Below are positions 20,165 through 27,480 of a stretch of DNA of 64,000 nt, in pieces. Source of the stretch: Planomonospora sp. ID82291. GTDB taxonomy: Bacteria > Actinomycetota > Actinomycetes > Streptosporangiales > Streptosporangiaceae. The DNA lies in assembly GCF_015711645.1 (NCBI RefSeq), contig NZ_JABTEX010000001.1, positions 1,550,001 through 1,614,000 of the forward strand. The letters are read 5' to 3'. Within the stretch, counting starts at the first letter, position 1. Every line of letters begins with the position of its first letter. Position numbers and translations under genes: made by a program. The notes under the pieces are model-generated. The model had not been told where the DNA came from and searched no databases. It saw only the letters and a program-made list of their open reading frames with translations.

Positions 20165-21442
20165 TCATGCCGGTGGTGCGACCTTCGACAGGGCATTGAT
20201 GATCCGGTCGGACGCGTCGCCTCGCCGGTCGGTGAGATTAGCAAGGAGTTTGAGCGCGAAGCGCATCAGGCGGGGGTGCGGGAAGGCGTGCCGGGTCGCG
20301 AAGTCCATCACGCCGCGCCGGCTGATCAGCTCGACGAAGCCCCTGCCGAGGGTGAAGTAGCCGCCGTAGGCGTCCTTCAGCACCTGCGGATAGGCCCGCA
20401 GCACCCGTTCGCGCTGGGCGGCGGTGCCGCGGCCCAGCGCCTGGACGACGGTCTCGGCCGCGATCCGGCCGGTCTCCATCGCGTACGCGATGCCCTCGCC
20501 GTTGAACGGGTTGATCATCCCGCCCGCGTCGCCCACCAGCACCAGGCCCCGCGTGTAGTGCGGCTGGCGGTTGAACGCCATCGGCAGCGCGGCGCCCCTG
20601 ATCGGGGTGGTCATGTTCTCTTCGGTGAAGCCCCACTCCGGGGGCATGTTCTTTGTCCAACGCCGCAGCAGGTCGCGATAATCCATGCCCCGGAAGGATT
20701 CGCTGGTGCTCAGCAGCCCCAGGCCCACGTTGGAGGTGCCGTCGCCGACCCCGAAGATCCAGCCGTAGCCGGGCAGCAGCTGGTCGCCGTCCCACAACTC
20801 CAGCCACGTCTCCAGGTAGTCGTCGTCGTGGCGGGGGCTGGTGAAGTAGGTCCGCACCGCGACGCCCATCGGGCGGTCCTCGCGCTTGTGCAGCCCCATC
20901 GCCAGGGAGATCCGGGTCGAGTTGCCGTCGGCCGCGACCACGAGCCGGGAGCGGTACGCGACCTCCTCCCCGTCCTTCTTCGCGGTCACGCCCACGATGT
21001 GGCCGCTGCGGTCGTCGAGGATCGGGGCGGTGACGTTGACGCCCTCCAGCAGGCGGGCCCCGGCGCGCACCGCGGTGGCGGCCAGGATCTCGTCGAAGTC
21101 CTGCCGGGTGCGGACCAGGCCGAAGTCGGGGTAGCTGGACAGCTCGGGCCAGTCGAGCTCGAAGCGCAGGCCGCCGCCGACGACGCGCAGCCCCTTGTTC
21201 CTGACCCAGCCGGGGGCGTCGATGTCGATCCCCATGGCGATGAGCTGCTTGACGGCGCGGGGCGTCAGCCCGTCGCCGCAGACCTTCTCCCGGGGGAAGG
21301 AGGTCTTCTCCAGCAACAGGACGTCCAGTCCGGCCTGCGCGAGATGGAATGCGGTTGTCGAACCGGCGGGCCCGGCGCCGACGACGATGACGTCGGCGTC
21401 AGCCTCAGCGACACTCCGCGGTGGGGTGGCTGGCACGGTCAC
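20165..21442 (-). CDS. menJ: geranylgeranyl reductase family FAD protein (menaquinone reductase MenJ-like)
   Basis: A 425-residue FAD-dependent oxidoreductase. It has a Rossmann dinucleotide motif VGAGPAGS (21-28), FPREKVCGDGLTPRAV and the FAD-binding GDAGGMINPFNGEGIAYAMETG. The mycobacterial relative MenJ saturates an isoprene unit of menaquinone. Position directly upstream of nuoA, and menG on the same strand, support a quinone role over archaeal-lipid or chlorophyll reduction. GTG start. A Rex operator lies 58 bases upstream of the start. The family call is sure; the exact substrate is inferred. Confidence 0.85.
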   Translation of the reverse strand: MTVPATPPRSVAEADADVIVVGAGPAGSTTAFHLAQAGLDVLLLEKTSFPREKVCGDGLTPRAVKQLIAMGIDIDAPGWVRNKGLRVVGGGLRFELDWPELSSYPDFGLVRTRQDFDEILAATAVRAGARLLEGVNVTAPILDDRSGHIVGVTAKKDGEEVAYRSRLVVAADGNSTRISLAMGLHKREDRPMGVAVRTYFTSPRHDDDYLETWLELWDGDQLLPGYGWIFGVGDGTSNVGLGLLSTSESFRGMDYRDLLRRWTKNMPPEWGFTEENMTTPIRGAALPMAFNRQPHYTRGLVLVGDAGGMINPFNGEGIAYAMETGRIAAETVVQALGRGTAAQRERVLRAYPQVLKDAYGGYFTLGRGFVELISRRGVMDFATRHAFPHPRLMRFALKLLANLTDRRGDASDRIINALSKVAPPA

Positions 21443-21500
21443 GGGACCTGTCCTGTCCTACACGCTTCGACGGCCTCGGGGTGACGGGCCTCTCGTTCTT

Positions 21501-21518
21501 TTGTGAAGGTCTTCACAA
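21501..21518. promoter_or_regulatory. Rex operator (ROP) upstream of menJ-nuo
   Basis: TTGTGAAGGTCTTCACAA is a perfect inverted repeat matching the known Rex consensus TTGTGAA-N4-TTCACAA. It lies 58 bases before the menJ start and downstream of menG, in the only sizeable gap upstream of the menJ-nuo block. A Rex protein is encoded in this same window. The match is direct; control of menJ and possibly nuo by the NADH/NAD+ ratio is inferred, with precedent in Streptomyces, where Rex controls nuo and cytochrome bd genes. Confidence 0.85.
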
Positions 21519-21680
21519 ACTTGTCGGGCGGAAGTCTAACGCTTTCCCCGGGGAGAGCGTCAGGTGGGTACGGCGGACGATTCACCGTTTCCCGGACATG
21601 AGCCATGACGGCCCCTCCTCCCCGGGGAACGGCGCCCGAAACCCGCCTCCGGAACGTCTCCGGCGGAGCCGTCCCGCGGG

Positions 21681-22409
21681 TCAGGCGGCCGGCTTGCGGC
21701 CCCGGTGGAGCGCGACGATGCCGAGCGAGAGGTTGCGCCAGGCGACCTTCTCCCAGCCCGCCCGCTGGATGATCCGCGCGAACGCCGCCTGGTCCGGCCA
21801 GGCCCTGATCGACTCGGCGAGGTACGCGTAGGACTCGGGGTTGGAGCTGACCGCCCTGGCCGCGATCGGCAGCATCCTCATGAGGTACTGCGTGTAGACC
21901 AGGTCGAAGGACCTGGCCGTCGGCCGGGAGAACTCGCAGACCACCAGGCGGGCGCCGGGCCGGGCCACCCGGAGCATCTCGCGCAGCGCCTGCCCGGTGT
22001 CGGCGACGTTGCGGATCGCGAAGGAGATCGTCACCGCGTCGAAGCTGTCGTCGGCGAACGGCAGGTTGAGCGCGTCCCCGGCCACGAACGTCACGCCGCG
22101 CACCCCGCCGCCGGAGACGCCGGAGCCGCCGCGCCGCGCGACGCCGGTGCGCAGCATGCCGAGGGAGAAGTCGGAGGCGATGGCCCGCGCCCCGAGCGAG
22201 GTGAAGGCGTCGGTCGAGGTGCCGGTGCCGGCGCCCAGGTCGAGCACGAGCTCGCCGGGTCCCGCGTCGACCGCCGCCGCGGTGGCCCTGCGCCACAACC
22301 GGTCCTGCCCGAGGGAGAGGACGTCGTTCATCAGGTCGTAGCGCCGGGCCGTGCGATCGAACATCGAGGCGACCTCGTGCGGTTGCTTGTCCAGCGAAGC
22401 GCGCGTCAT
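21681..22409 (-). CDS. menG: demethylmenaquinone methyltransferase
   Basis: A 242-residue class I SAM methyltransferase of the UbiE/MenG family, which makes menaquinone in the last step of the pathway. Motif I is [16 protein letters not shown]; the family signatures [19 protein letters not shown] and [25 protein letters not shown] are clear. A short Gly-rich insertion ([10 protein letters not shown], about 93-102) interrupts the usual fold before motif II. The start at 22409 is taken by alignment with the family; an in-frame extension to 23813 is a shadow of the gene on the other strand. Confidence 0.93.
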   Translation of the reverse strand: MTRASLDKQPHEVASMFDRTARRYDLMNDVLSLGQDRLWRRATAAAVDAGPGELVLDLGAGTGTSTDAFTSLGARAIASDFSLGMLRTGVARRGGSGVSGGGVRGVTFVAGDALNLPFADDSFDAVTISFAIRNVADTGQALREMLRVARPGARLVVCEFSRPTARSFDLVYTQYLMRMLPIAARAVSSNPESYAYLAESIRAWPDQAAFARIIQRAGWEKVAWRNLSLGIVALHRGRKPAA

Positions 22410-22487
22410 GGGAGCAAGCCTAGGGCCGTTCGCACAATCCACGGAAAGTGGCGACATGATTACCGAGAGTCTGTTAGAACTTGACGA

Positions 22488-23897
22488 ATGCTTGCCAGAA
22501 CCGCCAGAACCGCCAGAACCGCCTCCGCGCTGACGGCCGCCGTGGCCCTGGCCACCGCGGGGGTCGACGGGGGCGTCACCGGGAGGGCCGCCGCAGCGAG
22601 CGCCGCCGGGACGAGCACCGCCGCAGCGAGCGCCGCCGGGACGAGCACCGCCGCAGCGAGCGCCGCCGGGACGAGCACCGCCGCAGCGAGCACCGCCGGG
22701 ACGAGCGCCGCCGCCGGAGCCGTGGAGCACCCCGGGGTCGTCTCCGCCGATCCGGTGGACACCACTCCGCACGTGCTCGACGGGATCGTCAACGCCATCG
22801 CCCTGGTGGGCGGCACGGTGGTGGTCGGGGGCTCGTTCAGCGAGGTGCGCGACGCGGGGAGCGCCCGGGTCCTGGAGCGCGCCAACCTCTTCGCCTACGA
22901 CCTGGCCAGCGGGCGGATCCTGCCGGACTTCGCCCCCGACCCCGACGGCCCGGTCAGCGCCCTGGCCGCCGGGACCTCCGGCACCGTCTACGCCGGAGGC
23001 GCGTTCTCCGAGGCCGGCGGCGTCCCGGCCGCCCGGCTGGCCCGGCTCCGGCTCTCCGACGGCGCCCCGGTGGCGTCCTTCCGCGCCCACGCCTCCGGCG
23101 GCGCGGTCACCAGCCTCGTACGGCACGGCTCCCGGCTCTACGTCGGCGGCGACTTCACCCGCGTCGGCGGCGTCCGCCGTACGGCCCTGGCCCGGCTGCA
23201 CGCCGCCACCGGGGCCGTCGACCCCGCCTTCACGATCACACCGGGCGCTCCCCGGGGGCCGAGGGTCAAGGTGTACGCCATGGCCCTGGCCGGGGACCGG
23301 CTCGCGGTCGACGGCAGCTTCGGCACCCTCGACGGGCTCTCCCGGCCCCAGCTCGGCCTCATCGACGTCGGGGCCTCCCCCGCGAAGGTCGCCTCCTGGC
23401 GGACGGACGTCTACGCCGTCGCGTGCAAGCCGACCTTCCCCAGCTACGTCAGAGGCCTGGACTTCGCCCCCGACGGCAGTTACTTCGTCGTCGTCACGAG
23501 CGGGGGTCCGGGCGGGCCCGGCAAGCCGTGCGACAGCACCGCCCGCTTCGAGACCCGCGCGCGCGGCGAGACGGACCCGACCTGGATGAACCACACCGGA
23601 GGCGACACGCTCTACTCGGTGGCGGTGACCGGGGCCGCGGTCTACGTGGGCGGCCACCAGCGCTGGCTCGACAACCCCCACGGCCGCGACTCGGCGGGCC
23701 CGGGAGCCGTCGCCCGGCCGGGGATCGGGGCGATCCATCCGGTCACGGGCAAGGCGCTGCGCTGGAATCCGACCCGGACCCGCGGAATCGGCGTCAAGGC
23801 GTTTCTCGCCCACCGGGGAGGGCTACTCGTCGGTAGTGACACAACCCGACTCGGCCGCGAGTACCATGCCCGGATCGGCATGTTCCCGTTGCCGTGA
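22488..23897 (+). CDS. secreted propeller-like repeat protein with Ala-rich tandem repeat linker
   Basis: A 469-residue protein with a probable signal peptide (first ~30 residues, starting with three copies of Arg-Thr-Ala encoded by a 9-bp repeat). An Ala/Ser/Thr-rich linker follows, made of four 10-residue repeats. The rest resembles the DUF5122-type beta-propeller: repeated strand motifs such as [27 protein letters not shown] and [14 protein letters not shown]. Probably exported and extracellular; the ligand is unknown. It has a weak ribosome binding site, so the transcript may be leaderless. It faces the DUF4229 gene convergently with only 12 bases between them. Confidence 0.75.
   Translation: MLARTARTARTASALTAAVALATAGVDGGVTGRAAAASAAGTSTAAASAAGTSTAAASAAGTSTAAASTAGTSAAAGAVEHPGVVSADPVDTTPHVLDGIVNAIALVGGTVVVGGSFSEVRDAGSARVLERANLFAYDLASGRILPDFAPDPDGPVSALAAGTSGTVYAGGAFSEAGGVPAARLARLRLSDGAPVASFRAHASGGAVTSLVRHGSRLYVGGDFTRVGGVRRTALARLHAATGAVDPAFTITPGAPRGPRVKVYAMALAGDRLAVDGSFGTLDGLSRPQLGLIDVGASPAKVASWRTDVYAVACKPTFPSYVRGLDFAPDGSYFVVVTSGGPGGPGKPCDSTARFETRARGETDPTWMNHTGGDTLYSVAVTGAAVYVGGHQRWLDNPHGRDSAGPGAVARPGIGAIHPVTGKALRWNPTRTRGIGVKAFLAHRGGLLVGSDTTRLGREYHARIGMFPLP
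22591..22710. repeat. 30-bp tandem repeat, four copies, inside the secreted protein gene
   Basis: Three identical 30-base units (22591-22620, 22621-22650, 22651-22680) and one degenerate unit (22681-22710). The period is a multiple of three, so copy-number change keeps the frame; each unit encodes the decapeptide [10 protein letters not shown] or a register of it. Confidence 0.9.
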
Positions 23898-23909
23898 CAT
23901 TCCCCGTTT

Positions 23910-24104
23910 TCAGCGATTTTTGGTGATTCGCGCGCTGAGCGCGTCCCGCTGCCCCGACAGCAGGACGTAGCTGGCCACGCCGCTGACGAGGAATGACGCG
24001 ACCAGCAGCAGGAAAGGGTCGCGAAGCCCGAGCAGGTAGAGCACGCCGGCCGTCACGGCCAGCACTCCGATCCGGGACGCGGTGTAGACGAAAGCGGGAT
24101 GCAC
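23910..24104 (-). CDS. DUF4229 small membrane protein
   Basis: A 64-residue protein with two hydrophobic helices (about 8-26 and 29-49) and a basic C-terminal end. The pattern LLGLRDPFLLLVASFLVSG followed by SYVLLSGQRDALS is that of the actinobacterial DUF4229 family, whose function is unknown. Members are often found near menaquinone genes, as here. GTG start. It ends 12 bases from the convergent secreted protein gene. Confidence 0.8.
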   Translation of the reverse strand: MHPAFVYTASRIGVLAVTAGVLYLLGLRDPFLLLVASFLVSGVASYVLLSGQRDALSARITKNR

Positions 24105-24423
24105 GGCATCGAGGCTACGTCACGCCCGTCGCGCCGGTGCGAGCGGGCACGGGCGACGCGGCAAAGGTCTTCCCGGCCCTGCCGTGGGCACGAAGCGAAC
24201 GCTCTTCGCATCCGACGCGAGCACTGCTAGTGTTCCCAACAGATCAGTTACGTAAAGAAACACCCACGAGAGCCTCAAAGAGGCTCTATCATATAACAAT
24301 CGGGCAGTCAGTCGATAACAACCCGTGATCTTTGTACGAAACCACGGATAAATCAGGCTTCGCTCGGCACACTGGTTACCTGTCCGCCCGCTGGCAGGAA
24401 GCGGGATGCGAGGGGGAGAGATT
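24105..24423 (+). promoter_or_regulatory. AT-rich gap and leader of bldC with an 8-bp hairpin
   Basis: This 319-base gap is much richer in A and T than its surroundings (especially 24220-24360), marking it as non-coding control DNA. A perfect hairpin (AGAGCCTC, loop AAA, GAGGCTCT) spans 24269-24287 without a following T-run. No clear -35/-10 pair stands out. It separates the divergent DUF4229 and bldC genes and probably holds both promoters and a long bldC 5' leader. Confidence 0.5.
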
Positions 24424-24645
24424 GTGGAGAGTAGCAGCGAGCGTCTGCTGACGCCCGGAGAGGTTGCCGCCCTCTTTCGGGTCGACCCAAAGACGGTGAC
24501 GCGCTGGGCCGCGGCAGGCCGCATCAGCAGCATCCGTACCCCCGGAGGGCACCGGCGGTTCCGCGAGTCGGAAGTGCACGCCCTTCTGCGCGGTGAGGAC
24601 GTCCTGACGGCCGAACGGCCGGCGGGTGAGTCCCCCCGCGTCTGA
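24424..24645 (+). CDS. bldC: BldC-like MerR-type developmental regulator
   Basis: A 73-residue single-domain winged HTH protein. The core LLTPGEVAALFRVDPKTVTRWAAAGRI (about 8-34) followed by SIRTPGGHRRFRESEVHALL is nearly the same as Streptomyces BldC, which binds direct repeats cooperatively and controls the onset of development. I start it at the GTG at 24424, which has a GGGGGAGAG site; the ATG at 24406 would place that site inside the coding region. It ends at a hairpin terminator shared with the next, convergent gene. Confidence 0.88.
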   Translation: MESSSERLLTPGEVAALFRVDPKTVTRWAAAGRISSIRTPGGHRRFRESEVHALLRGEDVLTAERPAGESPRV

Positions 24646-24666
24646 CGCCGTACGACGTCGCACCAT

Positions 24667-24708
24667 CGGTGATCCTGCGCGCCTTACCCGGAAGCCGCAG
24701 GGTCACCG
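24667..24708. terminator. hairpin terminator between convergent bldC and 79-residue gene
   Basis: Arms 24667-24679 (CGGTGATCCTGCG) and 24696-24708 (CGCAGGGTCACCG) form a 13-bp stem with one G-U pair and a 16-base loop. Its place between convergent genes supports bidirectional termination. Confidence 0.6.
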
Positions 24709-24749
24709 TGGAGTCACTCCGCGGTCACCGGACCGTTCCCCGGCGGGCG

Positions 24750-24989
24750 TCAGCCGTCCTGCTCGGCCTTGAAGGCCAGGAACTCCTTCTCCAGATCGTC
24801 GTTCTCCGCGAGCCACCGCTTCCGCCGCTCCGCCGCCTCCTCCTCCGTGAGCGACTCGGGCAGCCAGCGGTCGTACTCCGGATCCCCCGGTGAGATCTCC
24901 ACGTACGCGTTGCCGATCAGACGCCCGTCATCGCTGGACAGGCTCTGCGGCACGCGTAGGGTCCCGTCAGCGAGCCGGATGACGTACAT
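24750..24989 (-). CDS. small acidic protein paired with the metallopeptidase, function unknown
   Basis: A 79-residue, strongly charged protein that I do not recognise. The N-terminal half (MYVIRLADGTLRVPQ) looks beta-rich. The C-terminal half is a predicted charged helix (LTEEEAAERRKRWLAENDDLEKEFLAFK). The ATG has AGGTGG upstream. It starts 11 bases after the metallopeptidase stop codon on the same strand, so the two are almost certainly one operon. It could be a regulator, inhibitor or folding partner of the peptidase; nothing in the sequence decides this. Confidence 0.65.
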   Translation of the reverse strand: MYVIRLADGTLRVPQSLSSDDGRLIGNAYVEISPGDPEYDRWLPESLTEEEAAERRKRWLAENDDLEKEFLAFKAEQDG

Positions 24990-24999
24990 CCCAGACCAC

Positions 25000-25827
25000 C
25001 TAGATTCCGTAGCGCCGGTTGAAGAACAACATGACATCGAGCGCCATCCGCGTGTCCCCGCCCAGCATGTCCACGAGGGCGGGACGCTGCCGGGAGGCGA
25101 TGGCGGCGAAGGCGTCCGCGAAGAACTCCCGGCGGCCCAGGGTCCCGGGCTGCAGGTGGAACCTCGAGGCCAGGGCCGGGACGCACCGCTCGTAGAGGGC
25201 GGCGAACTCGGGGGAGTCCGACACCCAGTCTCCATGGGGCGCGTCCACGTCGTCCAGGGCGTGCCCGATCTCGTGCATCATCACGTCGGGGGTGGGCGAG
25301 GGCCTGTCCCCCACCACCACTTTGCGGTCGCCGTACGCACCGGCGCAGATGTCCCACGTCGCCCGGCCCGACGGCAGCGGCGCGCCCCGCAGGTAGCCCA
25401 TGTCGTCCAGGTCGGGGACGCCGCCCGCCCCGACGTAGATGCCCTCCAGTCCTTCGGCCAGCTTCGCCTTGAGCCTGTCGGGCAGCCGCGCGAGGCTCTC
25501 CACCGCGCCCACGACCTCCGGGGGCGGCGGCCCTTCCCGGACGTCCCACTGCCGGTGCAGCACCCGCTCCAGGGCCCCGCAGTGCCGCAGACCGTCTCCC
25601 CGGCCGGGGGCGTCGGGGGTGTTGGGCTGGGCCCGGGGCCGCTCGTCCTCCAGCTCGAAGTCCCGCCAGGTGTACTGCGGGCGGTCGGCGGGGGCCGGTT
25701 TCGCGATCCGCGCCTCCGGCGCGCGGGGAACCTCCCGGGGCGCCTCGCGGACGACGGCCTCGCCACTCCGGCGGGACGTCTCACGCTGCCACCACCGCCG
25801 CCGATGACGGCCCCTGTCCGCGTTCAC
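25000..25827 (-). CDS. anthrax-lethal-factor-like (ATLF) zinc metallopeptidase
   Basis: About 275 residues from the GTG at 25827. An unstructured, Pro- and charge-rich N-terminal part of about 100 residues is followed by a peptidase domain. It holds the zinc motif HEIGHALDD (HExxH at about 185-189), then SDSPEFAALYERC and REFFADAFAAI. This spacing of HExxH, an S-x-x-F strand and an EFF(A/E)xAF helix carrying the third zinc ligand (Glu, about residue 234) is that of the ATLF fold of anthrax lethal factor. No signal peptide is visible. The start is uncertain: no strong ribosome binding site, and an ATG at 25929 would add 34 unconserved residues. Substrate unknown. Confidence 0.75.
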   Translation of the reverse strand: MNADRGRHRRRWWQRETSRRSGEAVVREAPREVPRAPEARIAKPAPADRPQYTWRDFELEDERPRAQPNTPDAPGRGDGLRHCGALERVLHRQWDVREGPPPPEVVGAVESLARLPDRLKAKLAEGLEGIYVGAGGVPDLDDMGYLRGAPLPSGRATWDICAGAYGDRKVVVGDRPSPTPDVMMHEIGHALDDVDAPHGDWVSDSPEFAALYERCVPALASRFHLQPGTLGRREFFADAFAAIASRQRPALVDMLGGDTRMALDVMLFFNRRYGI

Positions 25828-25886
25828 CCTGCCCGCCCGCTCGAATGCGCCACCACGCGCTCCTGTCGGAAAACGGCAACAGGTAC

Positions 25887-25898
25887 CACCGTACGGTG
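25887..25898. promoter_or_regulatory. 12-bp palindrome between divergent metallopeptidase and PLD-N genes
   Basis: CACCGTACGGTG is a perfect palindrome in the 213-base divergent gap. It lies 60 bases upstream of the peptidase start chosen here. A candidate operator only. Confidence 0.3.
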
Positions 25899-26040
25899 TG
25901 GATCTTCCCCCGTCATCCCGAAACGGCACCCCGTCCCGCTCCGGTCGCGGGTCGCTACCGCTCCGGCTTCGGCCCCGGGCTCGCCCCGCTCTGTCTCCGG
26001 GTCGGCCCCACCTGCCCGCGGGATGGCTTACAGTTCGGGC

Positions 26041-26349
26041 ATGTCCGTGCTTCTCGGTCTGGCGCTGCTCGCCTTCTGGCTCTACTGCCTGTTCGACGTC
26101 ATCACTACGCCGGACGAGGAGGTCAGGAACCTCCCCAAGATCCTCTGGGTGCTCATCGTGGTGCTGCTGGCCCTGGTCGGCGGCCTGTTCTGGCTGCTGC
26201 TCGGCCGCCCCCTCGGTCCCCGCCCCCCGCGGATCCTCCTGCCCCCCGAGAACGCGCCGCGCGAGCCGCGCCCCCAGGCCCCCCGCGGCCCGGACGACGA
26301 CCCCGACTTCCTGCGCGACCTCGACCGGCGCCTGCGCGACGAGGACTGA
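26041..26349 (+). CDS. PLD nuclease N-terminal (PLDc_N) domain membrane protein
   Basis: A 102-residue protein with two transmembrane helices (about 3-20 and 34-55) of the PLDc_N type. LLAFWLYCLFDVITTPDEEVRNLPKILWVLIVVL is diagnostic of this domain. A Pro-rich and acidic cytoplasmic tail of about 45 residues follows. Homologues are small actinobacterial membrane proteins without the phospholipase domain; function unknown. No clear ribosome binding site, and a TACAGT -10-like box (26029-26034) suggests a nearly leaderless transcript. Confidence 0.8.
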   Translation: MSVLLGLALLAFWLYCLFDVITTPDEEVRNLPKILWVLIVVLLALVGGLFWLLLGRPLGPRPPRILLPPENAPREPRPQAPRGPDDDPDFLRDLDRRLRDED

Positions 26350-26403
26350 ACCCGCGGCGGACCCGGCCGCGGCGGCCGGCGGCCGTACGGCGGGCCCCGC
26401 CGG

Positions 26404-27480
26404 TCAGGGGACCTCGGCGTAGGAGTGCAGGCCTCCGATGAAGATGTTCACCCCGATGAGGTTGAAGAGCAGGCAGGCGAAGGCGACCAGCTGCACGATC
26501 ATCGCCGCCCTGCCCTTCCAGCCGGCGGTCGCCCGGGCGTGCAGGTAGCCGGCGTAGACGATCCAGGTGATGAACGCCCAGATCTCCTTGGGGTCCCAGC
26601 CCCAGTAGCGGCCCCAGGCCTTGTCCGCCCAGAGCGCGCCGGCGACGACGGCGAAGGTCCAGATCGGGAAGCCGATCACGATGGCCCGGTGCGCGACCCG
26701 CTCCAGTTCCCGCCGGGACGGCAGGTGGTCGGCGGCCTCGTGCCGGATCATGAAGATGACGCCGCAGGCCCCGGCCACGATGAACAGGCCGCTGGCGATG
26801 ATCGCGGCCGAGACGTGGATGGCGATCCAGTAGGAGTTCAGCGCGACCATCGCGGGAGCGGCGTCCACGTGCAGGGAGTGCACGGCGAAGCCCAGACCGA
26901 GGGCCGAGGCCGCCGTGACGAAGGCGCCCAGGAAGCGGACCGGGTAGCGCAGTTGCATCAGCAGGAACGCGCCCATCGCCGCCAGGCACATGGCGACCAC
27001 GAACTCGTACATGTTGCCCCAGGGCCACCGGCCGGCGGCCAGGCCCCGGGTGAGCAGGGCGCCGGCGTTGAGGACGAGGCCGAGCCAGCTCAGCACGACC
27101 GCGGCCGGCCCGGCCCGCAGCACCCAGCCGGACGGCGCCCGCTCCGCGCCGTTCCCGCCGGCTTCCCCGTCGCCCCCGGCGGAACCGCGTGCCCCGGCGT
27201 CGGCCTCCCCCGCGCTCGCGACGCCTGCGGAAACGGCCTCCCCGGCCTCCCCGGCCTTCCCCGCGTCCGCGGCCTCTGCGGTCTCTACGGCCTCTGCGGC
27301 CTCTGAGGGACCGCCGACCGCGACGAGCGGGGGCTCCGCTCCGGCCGGAGCCTCCGCCGGGGTCCGGGCGAAGGCGAGATCCAGCGCATAACCGATCATC
27401 GCGACGGCGTAGCACACCACCGCCGCCAGGACGAGCTGGTCGCTCAGCGCGGCGAGACCGGGGTGGACCTCAGCGGGCAT
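26404..27480 (-). CDS. ccsB: cytochrome c biogenesis protein CcsB (CcsA/ResC family haem handling)
   Basis: A 358-residue polytopic membrane protein of System II cytochrome c maturation. It carries haem to the outside, where ResB/CcsB-type complexes attach it to apocytochrome. The tryptophan-rich haem motif is WGRYWGWDPKEIWAF, with further conserved His in the membrane (VHSLHVD, AIHVSAA and LHARAT). Between the first helix and the main domain is a low-complexity Ala/Glu-rich linker (about 45-115) that is encoded by degenerate short repeats. It overlaps the resB end by 11 bases. Confidence 0.94.
   Translation of the reverse strand: MPAEVHPGLAALSDQLVLAAVVCYAVAMIGYALDLAFARTPAEAPAGAEPPLVAVGGPSEAAEAVETAEAADAGKAGEAGEAVSAGVASAGEADAGARGSAGGDGEAGGNGAERAPSGWVLRAGPAAVVLSWLGLVLNAGALLTRGLAAGRWPWGNMYEFVVAMCLAAMGAFLLMQLRYPVRFLGAFVTAASALGLGFAVHSLHVDAAPAMVALNSYWIAIHVSAAIIASGLFIVAGACGVIFMIRHEAADHLPSRRELERVAHRAIVIGFPIWTFAVVAGALWADKAWGRYWGWDPKEIWAFITWIVYAGYLHARATAGWKGRAAMIVQLVAFACLLFNLIGVNIFIGGLHSYAEVP

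Noticed and set aside
20150-20170. A half Rex site (TTGTGAG) at the menJ stop codon, just upstream of nuoA
   Set aside because: The second half of the inverted repeat is missing.
22591-22710. CRISPR-like array (regular 30-bp repeats)
   Set aside because: The units are directly adjacent with no spacers and lie inside a coding frame; no cas genes are present.
22410-23813. In-frame N-terminal extension of menG
   Set aside because: It would cross the whole secreted protein gene on the other strand, and the extension is low-complexity Gly/Arg/Asp sequence.
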